From positions 172,616 through 236,615 of the forward strand of contig CAJMMO010000003.1 in NCBI GenBank assembly GCA_905214545.1: a DNA stretch of 64,000 nt. Reading direction: 5' to 3'. Source of the stretch: an uncultured bacterium (GTDB lineage Bacteria > Bacillota > Bacilli > Lactobacillales > Lactobacillaceae). Below are positions 34,651-43,209 of the stretch, piece by piece; positions within the stretch are counted from its first letter, which is position 1, and every line of letters starts with the position of its first letter. The notes below the pieces were generated by a model, which saw only the letters and a program-made list of their open reading frames with translations, had not been told where the DNA came from and searched no databases. Both the position numbers and the translations under genes were made by a program.

Positions 34651-36666
34651 TTAGTACCTCTTGATTAAAGTTACTTTACTGTCTAGTTGTTTTAAGCCAT
34701 TTTCCAGTTCACGCAGTTCTGCCACGTTAAAGGAGTAGCCAAAAATAACCACACTTTGGATTTCTAATTGGCGAGTACCAAGTTGGTTGAGTAATTCTTT
34801 AGTTTGATCTGCTCCCCAGCCTTCGTTGATTAAGTAAAGTCGATTATCTTCAACCTTGTGGGCCGAGTAATTGCCGAACTTAACTTCCTCAACGTCAGCA
34901 TCAAAGGAATAACCATCCTTGGCAAGCCAAGTGGTAAGAATCGTTTCTTCCCCAGTAGCATCCCCATCAATACCCAAACTCTTGCTAGAAAATCCATCGA
35001 CCATGTTAGTAAATAAATTGGTGTTATTTGGATCAAAGTCATCAATTTCTTCTAGGGTTTGTTTGACTGGCTTTACTACTCGATAGTGCTTAAAACTGCC
35101 ATCAAAATCTTTTGGCAAGGTTAATTCATTATCCTCACGAATCTTTTTTGCAGCCATATTAATACGTCGTCGTGAAATTTCGTCTATTGATTTATACCCT
35201 AATTTATAAGCTTCCTTTCCCCCATCAGTTGGTACTTCATTTCCATCTTTATTTGTGTGATACGTCTTTTCTGGGAGCTGAACCATTATAAATTTCCTTT
35301 TTCCGTTATCTTGAGCGTTAAGACTCATCACTGCATGAGCCGTTGTAGCGGACCCTGCGAAAAAATCTAAAAATGTAGCATCGCTTGGAAAAATACTTAG
35401 TATTCTAGTAATAAACGCTAACTGTTTTGGATTGCTAAAAGGGGTCTTAAATGATTTTAGTAATTTATCATCAGGTCTCTGATCATCGCTCATAATGGCT
35501 TTGGGCCTCTGCTTCAAATTTTCATTCAAATACCTTTTAACAGCTGGTAAACTACCATCCGTATGAAAATGTATACGATCCTCTTTGACCAGCTCTTTTA
35601 ATTTTTCTGGGCTATACCTATAACCATTGGGTGGAACGGGATCATTCTTTTTTGTAATGGGATTATATAATGGTTCCATATTTCCATTCTTTACACCACC
35701 AATATTATCTTTTCTATAAAGTCCTCTTTTATCAATATACCAATAGTTCGTAAAATCTATAAATCGTGGATACTTTGTTAATTGCTTCAGTTCATCAGAT
35801 ATTTCATTATTTGTTAAACCTGAATTCTGGAGATCTTTAACTCGCTTTAGATACTCAGAAATATTGTTTTTATAAACACTCCACTTTCTTTCAGCATACT
35901 TTTTTTCTAATGATTGTCTATCTTTTCCATAAACAAGGCAATAATCATGGCTAGTAGAAATAAACAAACTATTATTTTTTGAACTATTTGTATTTCTAAC
36001 TATTTCGGCAATAAACTGATTCTCACCAAAGATCTCTTCTTGTATTTCTCGAAGAGTTGCTTGCTCATTCGAGTCAATCGATATAAATATAACGCCATTA
36101 TCATTTAACAATCTTTTGGCTAAAACTAGTCTGGGATACATGAATGTCAACCATGCCGAATGACTTGATTTACCCTGAATACTTTTTAATCTCTCAACCT
36201 GATCATCATCAAGTCCAAACATGTCTTTTAACTTGTCGTCACTGTATTCAAAGGAATCGGGATAAACAAAGCCATCACTACCCGTGTTATATGGTGGGTC
36301 AATATAAATGACGTCGATTCTATTCTGATAGTTGTTCTGCAAATGACGCAGTACTTCCAAATTATCGCCGGTAAAGAACAGGTTCTTACTGTCCTTCCCC
36401 TCACCCTGATTTTGCTTTTCATCAGGAACAATTACAGTTGATGGCATTTCACCAGCTTGGCGCCGAGCGTAATCCTTACCAATAAAATCTAACTGATAAC
36501 CTTCACTTAATTCATTGACATTCTTATCTTTTAATTGGTCCTTAAACTTATCCAGATCAAAAGACCCATCCTTGGTAAAAAATTCAGGTAGCTTTTCTTT
36601 CAGTTCATTTAAGAAAGCTGTGTTTGGCTGCACAGTTTCGTTATATCTTTCATTATCTGTTTGCAT
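34651..36666 (-). CDS. Type III DNA methyltransferase, Mod (beta-class N6-adenine)
   Basis: 671 residues. The catalytic DPPYNTGSDG (123-132) precedes the SAM motif DFFAGSATTAHAV (~435), the order of beta-class enzymes. Between them lies a long variable region (~205-400), the target-recognition domain. N-terminal helices and the C-terminal extension fit Mod dimers, which also guide Res. It starts 3 bp after the XRE gene. No homopolymer or long tandem repeat that would make it phase-variable was seen. Confidence 0.93.
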   Translation of the reverse strand: MQTDNERYNETVQPNTAFLNELKEKLPEFFTKDGSFDLDKFKDQLKDKNVNELSEGYQLDFIGKDYARRQAGEMPSTVIVPDEKQNQGEGKDSKNLFFTGDNLEVLRHLQNNYQNRIDVIYIDPPYNTGSDGFVYPDSFEYSDDKLKDMFGLDDDQVERLKSIQGKSSHSAWLTFMYPRLVLAKRLLNDNGVIFISIDSNEQATLREIQEEIFGENQFIAEIVRNTNSSKNNSLFISTSHDYCLVYGKDRQSLEKKYAERKWSVYKNNISEYLKRVKDLQNSGLTNNEISDELKQLTKYPRFIDFTNYWYIDKRGLYRKDNIGGVKNGNMEPLYNPITKKNDPVPPNGYRYSPEKLKELVKEDRIHFHTDGSLPAVKRYLNENLKQRPKAIMSDDQRPDDKLLKSFKTPFSNPKQLAFITRILSIFPSDATFLDFFAGSATTAHAVMSLNAQDNGKRKFIMVQLPEKTYHTNKDGNEVPTDGGKEAYKLGYKSIDEISRRRINMAAKKIREDNELTLPKDFDGSFKHYRVVKPVKQTLEEIDDFDPNNTNLFTNMVDGFSSKSLGIDGDATGEETILTTWLAKDGYSFDADVEEVKFGNYSAHKVEDNRLYLINEGWGADQTKELLNQLGTRQLEIQSVVIFGYSFNVAELRELENGLKQLDSKVTLIKRY

Positions 36667-36669
36667 TAA

Positions 36670-36918
36670 TTATTCTCCTGTGTTGATGCGTTCTGTTTCA
36701 CAAATATCGGCAAGGTTACAATTTAACCCTGAGCATATCTTCATTAAAAGATCTGTAGTAACGTTGGCATTTTTTCCTAGCTTAGCAATAGATGCTGCAC
36801 TAATATCACATTGTTTTTGCAAATCCTTTTTTTGCATGCCTCTGTCAATTAGTAACTTCCATAACTTTTTGTAGCTCATCTTATAGTTGATTTTTAACTT
36901 AGTTTGATTGTTGTTCAT
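36670..36918 (-). CDS. XRE-family (Cro/C1-type) regulator
   Basis: The start is chosen at ATG 36918 because GGGAGATCTTGG lies right before it; an internal ATG at 36879 has no RBS. 82 residues with one HTH: SYKKLWKLLIDRGMQKKDLQ, then DISAASIAKLGKNANVTTDL, the form found in small Cro-like repressors. It overlaps the ATPase stop by 20 bp and ends 3 bp before mod. Control of restriction genes so that methylation leads (C-protein-like) or repression of the whole operon are both possible. Confidence 0.82.
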   Translation of the reverse strand: MNNNQTKLKINYKMSYKKLWKLLIDRGMQKKDLQKQCDISAASIAKLGKNANVTTDLLMKICSGLNCNLADICETERINTGE

Positions 36919-38554
36919 TCCAAGATCTCCCAAATAACTCTTTACCACCACGCTCTAACGTAAGAACAGTGTGCTTTTTTATAATTTGTTGTGCCTTGTC
37001 TGAAAGAAGATCAATAGTATCAATAGAAATGAAAACCTGTTTATTTTCCTTTCCATACATTTCAATGATCTTATCCTTGCGATCTATTTCAATGTTAGAG
37101 AACATCAAAGAATCATGAATAAAGAACGGTAATCTGGTTAACTCTAAGCATGCCTGATCAAAAAGAATTAGACCTTTAAATGAGGTACCTGTTCCTTGAT
37201 CATTAATAGTTTCAAAGGAATAATTGTTAGCTTTTAATTCAATATGGGGCGGCTGAAAAGAGGATGAACCACATATCTCTTCATTTAGCTTGGCCATTTT
37301 TTCATTTAGTAAGTGCTGAACTTCCGCAAGCTGAGTATTCACAGTTGTTTTTAAAGCTTCATTTTGATCTTTTTGCGCTTCTTTAAGTTCTTTTTTCTTC
37401 TCATAATTTTTATTTTCGTCTTCCAACCTTTTAAGTTCAGCTTTTTTATCAGCATAGTCATTAAGAATAGCCGTTTGAACGTTAGGAGCTTGTTGATTTT
37501 TAATTTTCCTTGCTTCAGTTACTAGCTCGTTAATATGATGATCAATTTCACTAATATTTTTCTCTAAAGAGTTCTTCTCTTTTTCAAATTCCTCTTTCAA
37601 GAACTTGGTAACTTGATGATGAAACTTGTCGATTTCTTCTATCTTATTTAAATCAATGTCTGGGAAAAATTGTTGTAATTCTCGATAATTACTTCTAAAT
37701 TTACCAGGCCCAGCTTGCTCATTAGCCTTAACAACATTAAGTCTACTAATATATGTATTCTTGTAATCTCTCAATTTTGATAAATCTTCTCTAATACTTC
37801 TAAGATGTTCAGCCTGTATTTCATCTAGATTTAATGTTCCTTCATTATTTTTTGATTCTAGATCAGATAGCTCATCTTTAAGTTCAGAAATTTTATCAAC
37901 GTTTTCTTTGAACTGCTTTTTAGTATCTACTATTGGCACATACTTAAACGCACCTGCATTTTTAAATACTTTATAGGCTTTATCAGCGTCACTTGCAGCT
38001 TTTTCCCTCGCCTCTATCGGAGAATATCTATCAAATAGTTTCAACAAACTATAAACCTGTTGCTTGCCTTGTTCCTGATTAACAGCTTGCAACGGTCTTC
38101 TTTCATTCACTGTTTGACGGTTATAGACCCGAATAAATCTGCTAACAGCGTTTCTAAAAGATAATCCAGGCAGGTCCAAATTATATTTTTTAGACAAGAA
38201 CTTTAAATATTCATCCCTTGTCATCCTTTTATCCGCTAAAGGCTTAAAATTTTCATCACAGACATTGATGTTTTGAAAATCCTCAGTGGATCTTGAAAAA
38301 TAGTAGTCTTTACCATTAAATTCAAAAATAAATTTGATAGTATGCTGTCCAACATTCTTTTGAACGTCACTATCCTTCTTTACGTAATCATTCCCTCCAA
38401 ACACGAAATCTAAGATCATTAAAAAGGTAGATTTCCCTATTGAATTAGTTCCACCCTTTCCACCTAGTACAACATTTAGCCCCTTACCAAAATTTATTGG
38501 TCCTCGAACCTTTCCATCAATAATAAATTGATCACAACTAATTTGCTTTAACAC
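36899..38554 (-). CDS. SMC/Rad50-like ATPase with DUF2326 C-terminus (ABC-three-component type)
   Basis: 551 residues, GTG start. The N-terminal ABC half has Walker A GGTNSIGKST (34-43). The middle (~210-430) is coiled coil with heptad runs (KKAELKRLEDENKNYEKKKE). The C-terminal half is the DUF2326 type with FIHDSLMFSNIE (D-loop/Walker B region) and VFISIDTIDLL. DUF2326 ATPases are components of ABC-3C conflict systems, in which an ABC ATPase, a small middle component and an effector form one unit. It should sense foreign DNA or DNA ends and switch on the effector (inference). Confidence 0.85.
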   Translation of the reverse strand: MLKQISCDQFIIDGKVRGPINFGKGLNVVLGGKGGTNSIGKSTFLMILDFVFGGNDYVKKDSDVQKNVGQHTIKFIFEFNGKDYYFSRSTEDFQNINVCDENFKPLADKRMTRDEYLKFLSKKYNLDLPGLSFRNAVSRFIRVYNRQTVNERRPLQAVNQEQGKQQVYSLLKLFDRYSPIEAREKAASDADKAYKVFKNAGAFKYVPIVDTKKQFKENVDKISELKDELSDLESKNNEGTLNLDEIQAEHLRSIREDLSKLRDYKNTYISRLNVVKANEQAGPGKFRSNYRELQQFFPDIDLNKIEEIDKFHHQVTKFLKEEFEKEKNSLEKNISEIDHHINELVTEARKIKNQQAPNVQTAILNDYADKKAELKRLEDENKNYEKKKELKEAQKDQNEALKTTVNTQLAEVQHLLNEKMAKLNEEICGSSSFQPPHIELKANNYSFETINDQGTGTSFKGLILFDQACLELTRLPFFIHDSLMFSNIEIDRKDKIIEMYGKENKQVFISIDTIDLLSDKAQQIIKKHTVLTLERGGKELFGRSWNEQQSN

Positions 38555-38771
38555 TGTGTATCACACCTGTCTCTTTATCAATGCGAATTTTACCCAAAGT
38601 AAATAAACAATCTAAGGACTCAACAAATTCGCCAACATCATCAAAATATCTTTTTGTGGCTGCAAAAAGTTGTTGTGGATTCATAGCATCCTTATCTAAG
38701 GCTTTTAAAATTTTAGGTAGATTGGCTAGTGTACTCTCTTTATAATCAGTAACTTTACTGGGCAATTTCAA
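38538..38771 (-). CDS. ABC-three-component system middle component (MC6-like)
   Basis: The start is taken at TTG 38771, 7 nt after GAGGTG and overlapping the previous stop by 17 bp; the frame extends to 38807 without an RBS. 77 residues: KLPSKVTDYKESTLANLPKI, then a short winged-helix-like part (FDDVGEFVESLDCLFTLGKI). It matches the plan of the small helical middle components that sit between effector and ATPase genes in ABC-3C operons. It overlaps the ATPase start by 17 bp. Confidence 0.72.
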   Translation of the reverse strand: MKLPSKVTDYKESTLANLPKILKALDKDAMNPQQLFAATKRYFDDVGEFVESLDCLFTLGKIRIDKETGVIHSVKAN

Positions 38772-39984
38772 CTTCAAACACCTCACAATTTTGTACAAAG
38801 AAAGCAACTAAAATTCTCGCCGCTTCTATAAAATCATTTTCCAAATGTTCTTTTTCAAGAATCCAATGAGCCAGATGATTAAAAACTTCACTCTGACTTA
38901 ATCCTTCTCGTTTAAATTTGATATATGCCAATTTAATTGTTGTGGCCAGATCATCAAAACTGAACGAGTTACCCTCCATACTTGAGAATTGATCTCTTAT
39001 TTTGTTGTAGTAACCCATAACATAAAATTGAACAGCACCTTGCAAAGGATAGTCATTGTTAATCTTTTCTTCTATCTTATGCGCATCATAAGAAATGGGA
39101 TTAGTAATCTTATCGGGCTTTATCTCTTTTAAGCCCTTTATAACTTTGATTAAATTATCTTCTAAGGTTAACTGATTAAGTCCTTTGGCGAGTTTGTGTT
39201 CAATATCAATACGTCTTTTTTCATTAACTAAGGTTTGATAATTCTTTAATGTTGGATTCTCGAGATAAAGATTTGCACAATTTAAGCACAAGGGAATTTT
39301 ATTTTCCAAAGCATCTGAATTTTCAGGTGCTTTTTTTATTTTGGAAAATTCTGCTTTACCTTCCATTGATAGATTGGCTGGAAAAATATGGACCACATCA
39401 TATCCTGCAATTGCTTCAGTATCTCCATCAGTAATCAATTCTCGTCCACATAGTGGACATTTAAATCGAATATCGTGGACTAACTTTAAGTAGGTAACAT
39501 TCTTTTTATCATCTGCAATATCGGATTCAGTCACAGAACTTTTTCCTTCCTTAAATTTTTCTAGGAAGGCTTTCATTATGTCAAAACATACTTTACCTAA
39601 TGAAGCAGAAGTAACATTAAAACTTCTTTTTCTAAGTTCATCTCTAATACCTTTTTTTGCCCCAGGAGCTGCAAAAACAATTCTTTCAAAAAATCGATTT
39701 CCATCACTGATTCTTTTCAAGATATCTTTTGCATCTTTTTTTGGAATTTTTCTGGATCCAGAACAGTACTTATTAATCGTGTCTGCTTCCTTATTATTTA
39801 ACGGATTTAAATCTCCGTTTTCCGCTTTTTGGTCTTCCTCTTCTGTTTGCGGTTCACGGATCAACATATCAATTAAATTTTTAAGGAACTCTGGTCGGCC
39901 TTCTTTGTTGCTTTCTTTAGATTCTGGGTCAGCCAGGTAAGTCCACATTATGTCAAAGAAATCAGAAAATTCCATATTAATCAC
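38755..39984 (-). CDS. HNH nuclease-type effector with ABC-3C C-terminal domain
   Basis: 409 residues, first gene of the operon. The central HNH fold has two zinc pairs, CPLC near residue 176 and CLNC near 250, with VVHIFPANL (His of the HNH core) between them. The C-terminal 150 residues are helical (PLQGAVQFYVMGYYNKIRDQ; HLAHWILEKEHLENDFIEAA) as in the C-terminal domains that tie ABC-3C effectors to their ATPase. The N-terminal 130 residues are unassigned. Likely effector: DNA cutting when the ATPase is triggered. Aromatic/His spacing is less standard than in phage HNH enzymes, so activity is not assured. Confidence 0.75.
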   Translation of the reverse strand: MINMEFSDFFDIMWTYLADPESKESNKEGRPEFLKNLIDMLIREPQTEEEDQKAENGDLNPLNNKEADTINKYCSGSRKIPKKDAKDILKRISDGNRFFERIVFAAPGAKKGIRDELRKRSFNVTSASLGKVCFDIMKAFLEKFKEGKSSVTESDIADDKKNVTYLKLVHDIRFKCPLCGRELITDGDTEAIAGYDVVHIFPANLSMEGKAEFSKIKKAPENSDALENKIPLCLNCANLYLENPTLKNYQTLVNEKRRIDIEHKLAKGLNQLTLEDNLIKVIKGLKEIKPDKITNPISYDAHKIEEKINNDYPLQGAVQFYVMGYYNKIRDQFSSMEGNSFSFDDLATTIKLAYIKFKREGLSQSEVFNHLAHWILEKEHLENDFIEAARILVAFFVQNCEVFEVEIAQ

Positions 39985-40058
39985 ACTCTACTTTCGGACA
40001 AAAAATGCCCGATTTTGTCTCAAACTGTCCGGGGTCAAATTCTTGTTTCCAATATACT

Positions 40059-40094
40059 AATTGTGAATTAAAGATAATGATTTAATTCACAATT
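40059..40094. promoter_or_regulatory. 14-bp perfect inverted repeat upstream of defence operon
   Basis: AATTGTGAATTAAA (40059-40072) and TTTAATTCACAATT (40081-40094) with an 8-nt spacer, 75 bp before the HNH gene. TATACT on the minus strand lies beside it. It is a likely operator, perhaps for the XRE protein of the operon. Confidence 0.6.
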
Positions 40095-40228
40095 TAAGTA
40101 TACCGTTTACATATACGTTTCTCAATATTATTTAGGCGATCGTGAATTTTATCTATTTAATTCAGCATGCATCGTCAAGCTAACGATGTTCCAGCATGCT
40201 TACCAAATTGAATACTTTAACTGCAACC

Positions 40229-40326
40229 AGCCACTGGAAGGTTTGCTGCAGTCCCGAAACGAATAAGTTTCGGACTGTTTTGCACACTACCAGTGGCTCT
40301 TTTTGTCCTTTGCCTTCGTTTCGGGA
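40229..40326 (+). promoter_or_regulatory. Attenuator-like leader before the first element gene
   Basis: AGCCACTGG (40229-40237) pairs with CCAGTGGCT (40290-40298), followed by CTTTTTG, enclosing a second hairpin AGTCCCGAAAC/GTTTCGGACT. TCCCGAAACG (40252-40261) can instead pair perfectly with CGTTTCGGGA (40317-40326). This gives mutually exclusive folds in the 5' leader of the sigma-like gene. Confidence 0.55.
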
Positions 40327-40348
40327 GACCGGAATGGAGGTTTTATTA

Positions 40349-40870
40349 ATGAAAACAGATAACAGTGAGTATGAATTAATCGGTGAAAAGGACGGCAAGT
40401 TAATCGTTAGGGTAAAGCACATGGGAAAGCAGGTAACTACAATTACCAAAGCGCAGGGAAATATTGTATTTGACTTTAATCATGATCAATACAATTCAGA
40501 TCATCGAAATGAAAGGCATCAAGACAAGTTCTTTGCTACTTCATTAGAAGATCCAGACATTAATACAATCGATACGTTAGCGCATAGGTATTCTATGGAA
40601 ATCACGTCTGTTTACGGGAAAGATTATTTGTTAGATATGTTAATTAAAAATGAAGACAATCAACTACGCCAACAATTAGCTAATCAATTACCAGATGCTT
40701 TAAAGACTTTAACTGTCAAACAGCGGTATGCTGTCCTGAGCTACTACTGTCTGAAACTCAGAAAAAGGCAAATCGCCAACAATATGGGTATCAGTAATGT
40801 CATGGCTGGTAGACATGTTAAAGCTGGCTTAGCAAAGCTGCGACAATTCTACGGGATCAAAAGTAATTAA
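40349..40870 (+). CDS. Sigma-70 region 4-like/HTH regulator
   Basis: Start ATG 40349 after ATGGAGG. 173 residues: the N-terminal half is beta-like with KDGKLIVRVKHMGKQ, and the C-terminal helices LKTLTVKQRYAVLSYYCLKL, RKRQIANNMGISNVMAGRHV form a sigma-region-4-like HTH. Proteins like this open Firmicutes phage-like elements and probably activate element promoters. It stands behind an attenuator-like leader and is followed by a terminator, so it is a separate transcription unit. Confidence 0.75.
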   Translation: MKTDNSEYELIGEKDGKLIVRVKHMGKQVTTITKAQGNIVFDFNHDQYNSDHRNERHQDKFFATSLEDPDINTIDTLAHRYSMEITSVYGKDYLLDMLIKNEDNQLRQQLANQLPDALKTLTVKQRYAVLSYYCLKLRKRQIANNMGISNVMAGRHVKAGLAKLRQFYGIKSN

Positions 40871-40871
40871 G

Positions 40872-40904
40872 AAAAAGTGAGCCAGAGATGGTTCACTTTT
40901 TTTC
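40872..40904 (+). terminator. Terminator after sigma-like gene
   Basis: AAAAAGTGAGCC and GGTTCACTTTTT arms (one G-U), T7 follows. It separates the regulator from the replication operon. Confidence 0.75.
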
Positions 40905-40963
40905 TTCTCCTGGCAAATAGATGTGAGGAATGACCCACACAGTTATTTGAAAGGAGATAAAAG

Positions 40964-41164
40964 ATGGCTAATAAAGTGTCAATTAAGCTTACCAAGCACC
41001 CTCAAGATGGCATCATCAACATGCGCAACGTCACGATCCGTGAACGACTGCTGCGTTTGCTGCTTGGTAAACCACATCACTTGATGGTGATCGCACTTGG
41101 CAAAGATGTTCAACAGCTACAGATTAACGAAGTAAAGGAGGATTCCTATGAGCGCAATGAATGA
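40964..41164 (+). CDS. Small hypothetical protein of element replication operon
   Basis: 66 residues after AAAGGAGATAAAAG. Mixed beta/basic composition (KLTKHPQDGIINMRNVTIRE, then RLLRLLLGKPHHLMVIALGK), no membrane segment. Similar short proteins precede DUF2800 genes in Firmicutes elements; function unknown. It overlaps the next gene by 17 bp. Confidence 0.65.
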   Translation: MANKVSIKLTKHPQDGIINMRNVTIRERLLRLLLGKPHHLMVIALGKDVQQLQINEVKEDSYERNE

Positions 41165-41465
41165 TCTTGATTTGAAACTCAAGGAAGCTGAGAACTTAAT
41201 CGATCAGACCAAAGAAGCTATTCTGTCCCTTCATGAATTGCTATCAAGCAATCAAAATGGAGAGCAATTTAATGATGAGCAGCCAAAGCGCGATCCAGTT
41301 GAAGATAAAGTAACTGTCCGCAAGATGCTAGCAAAGAAGAGCGCCGAAGGTTATACCGACCAAGTTAAAGCTTTGCTCCATAAGTTTGATGCGGAGAAGC
41401 TTTCTGACGTGGACCCTAAAGATTACGAAGATCTTTACTACAGTGCGGAGGGATTAGGACAATGA
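41148..41465 (+). CDS. Hypothetical coiled-coil/helical protein of replication operon
   Basis: 105 residues with RBS AAAGGAGG. The N-terminal helix forms a coiled coil (LDLKLKEAENLIDQTKEAIL), then an acidic linker and a C-terminal helical part (TVRKMLAKKSAEGYTDQVKA; DAEKLSDVDPKDYEDLYYSA) of the type seen in single-strand annealing or DNA-handling accessory proteins. It overlaps the DUF2800 gene as ATGA, so translation is coupled. Function unknown. Confidence 0.68.
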   Translation: MSAMNDLDLKLKEAENLIDQTKEAILSLHELLSSNQNGEQFNDEQPKRDPVEDKVTVRKMLAKKSAEGYTDQVKALLHKFDAEKLSDVDPKDYEDLYYSAEGLGQ

Positions 41466-42601
41466 GTTCACCAACCCACCACGCATTATTATCAGCTTCC
41501 AGTGCTAATCGTTGGCTAAGTGCTCCACCACTCCCACGACTAGAGCAATACTTCCCCCACACTACTTCTAATGTAGCTGCTGAAGGGACGGCTGCCCATG
41601 CCCTCGGTGAATATAAAATTCATCGCTTGCTTGGTGACAAATTCAAGCGTCCTACTTCTGACTACCAATCAGATGAGATGGAAGACCTAACTGATGATTA
41701 CGCAAGCTATGTCCTGGAACAATATCATAAAGCTAAGGAGTATGCACCTGATGCCACGATCAAGGTAGAGCAGAAACTGGACTTCTCCAAATACGTCCCA
41801 GAAGGCTTCGGTACTGGCGACTGCGTGATAGTTTCTGACCACCTACTCCACATCATCGACTTCAAATACGGTAAAGGTGTCCGAGTGGAAGCCAAGAACA
41901 ACCCACAAATGAAACTCTATGCCATTGGTGCCCTGGAAATGTTCGGTAACTTGTACAACGTTGATGAGATCGAAACTACAATTTTTCAACCTCGTATGAC
42001 CAATATTAGTACTTGGATGATTAATGCCAAGCAGCTCATGCACTGGGCTACCACCGAACTCAAACAAAAAGCTGAATTAGCTTTTGCTGGCAAAGGTACT
42101 ATTCGTTATGGCCCCTGGTGCCAGTTCTCTGCTTGCAATGCTGTATTGCGTGCCCGATATGACTACCATCATAAACTTACTAGGTTTCAGCTTTGTTCTC
42201 CTAATCTACTAAAAGATAATGAAGTTACTGAGGTGCTGGAACATATTGATGACTTAAATCGATGGGCACATGAAGTTAAAGAATACGCTGCCGACTTAGC
42301 CATCAACCATGGTAAGCAGTGGCAAGGTTTCAAAATTGTCGAAGGTCGATCAGTTCGACATTACAAGGATGAATCAGCCGTTGCAAAAATTGCTGAAGCT
42401 AATGGCTATCACAATATTTACCAAAAGAAGCTACTGCCAATTACAAAGTTAGAAAAACAGCTCGGCAAGAAGAAATTTACCGAACTGTTCAGTCAGGAAA
42501 TTGTTAAGCCCGCGGGTAAACCAACCCTAGTACCAAATTCTGATCGGCGTCAGAGTATTGGCAAATCAAACCCACAGGATGAATTTAAGGAGGAAAAATA
42601 A
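41462..42601 (+). CDS. DUF2800 family, PD-(D/E)xK/Cas4-like nuclease
   Basis: 379 residues. Opens HALLSASSANRWLSAPPLPR, with AAEGTAAHALGEYKI (~40-54), the GTAAH motif of RecB/Cas4-like nucleases, VSDHLLHIIDFKYGKG (Asp-x-n-Lys of the core, ~128-140) and Cys-containing segments (ACNAVLRARYDYH) where related proteins have an Fe-S cluster. It probably works with the DUF2815 and polymerase genes in replication or recombination of the element. The order DUF2800-DUF2815-polymerase is standard. Confidence 0.85.
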   Translation: MSSPTHHALLSASSANRWLSAPPLPRLEQYFPHTTSNVAAEGTAAHALGEYKIHRLLGDKFKRPTSDYQSDEMEDLTDDYASYVLEQYHKAKEYAPDATIKVEQKLDFSKYVPEGFGTGDCVIVSDHLLHIIDFKYGKGVRVEAKNNPQMKLYAIGALEMFGNLYNVDEIETTIFQPRMTNISTWMINAKQLMHWATTELKQKAELAFAGKGTIRYGPWCQFSACNAVLRARYDYHHKLTRFQLCSPNLLKDNEVTEVLEHIDDLNRWAHEVKEYAADLAINHGKQWQGFKIVEGRSVRHYKDESAVAKIAEANGYHNIYQKKLLPITKLEKQLGKKKFTELFSQEIVKPAGKPTLVPNSDRRQSIGKSNPQDEFKEEK

Positions 42602-42602
42602 T

Positions 42603-43154
42603 ATGTCACAACAAACTAAGGTCGTTACTGGTATTAACACTCGTCTCTCTTATGCCAACGTATGGGAACCGAAGTCCATTAATGGCGGCAAAGAGAAATA
42701 TTCGGTCAGTCTGATTATCCCCAAGTCAGATAAGAAGACGGTCGCTGCAATTGAGAAAGCTATCGACGCTGCCATCCAAGAAGGCATTGGAAAATTTGGT
42801 GGTAAGAAGCCTAACAAGGCTACTCTGAAGCTTCCACTTCGTGATGGCGACGTTGAGCGTGATGATGCTGCCTACCAGGATAGCTACTTTATCAACGCTA
42901 ATTCAATTACGGCTCCCCAGATTGTGGATAAGCATGTTCAACCCATTCTTGATCGCAACGAAGTTTACAGTGGCTGCTACGCTCGGGTTTCCATTAACTT
43001 CTACGCTTTTAACACCAACGGTAACCGTGGAATCGCCTGTGGCCTTGGCAATATTCAGAAAATTCGCGATGGTGAACCATTAGGCGGTCATGCTAGTGCC
43101 AGTGATGATTTCACAGCCATTGATGACAATAACGATGATGATTTCTTAGCTTAA
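42603..43154 (+). CDS. DUF2815 family, single-strand DNA-binding-like protein
   Basis: Start ATG 42603 after AAGGAGGAAAAATAAT. 183 residues: TRLSYANVWEPKSINGGKEK near the start, FINANSITAPQIVDKHVQPI in the middle, beta-rich throughout, and an acidic tail (AIDDNNDDDFLA) like the partner-binding tails of SSB proteins. The family is thought to bind single-stranded DNA for replication. Lies between DUF2800 and the polymerase. Confidence 0.85.
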   Translation: MSQQTKVVTGINTRLSYANVWEPKSINGGKEKYSVSLIIPKSDKKTVAAIEKAIDAAIQEGIGKFGGKKPNKATLKLPLRDGDVERDDAAYQDSYFINANSITAPQIVDKHVQPILDRNEVYSGCYARVSINFYAFNTNGNRGIACGLGNIQKIRDGEPLGGHASASDDFTAIDDNNDDDFLA

Positions 43155-43209
43155 AACAAATGATGGGTAGCCAACGATGACTGCCCATTTTTTGTAGAAA
43201 GGATTTCTA

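Noticed and set aside
40180..40449. 89-codon minus-strand ORF at the element's left end
   Set aside because: Overlaps the structured leader and the sigma-like gene in antisense; no RBS and no protein-like composition.
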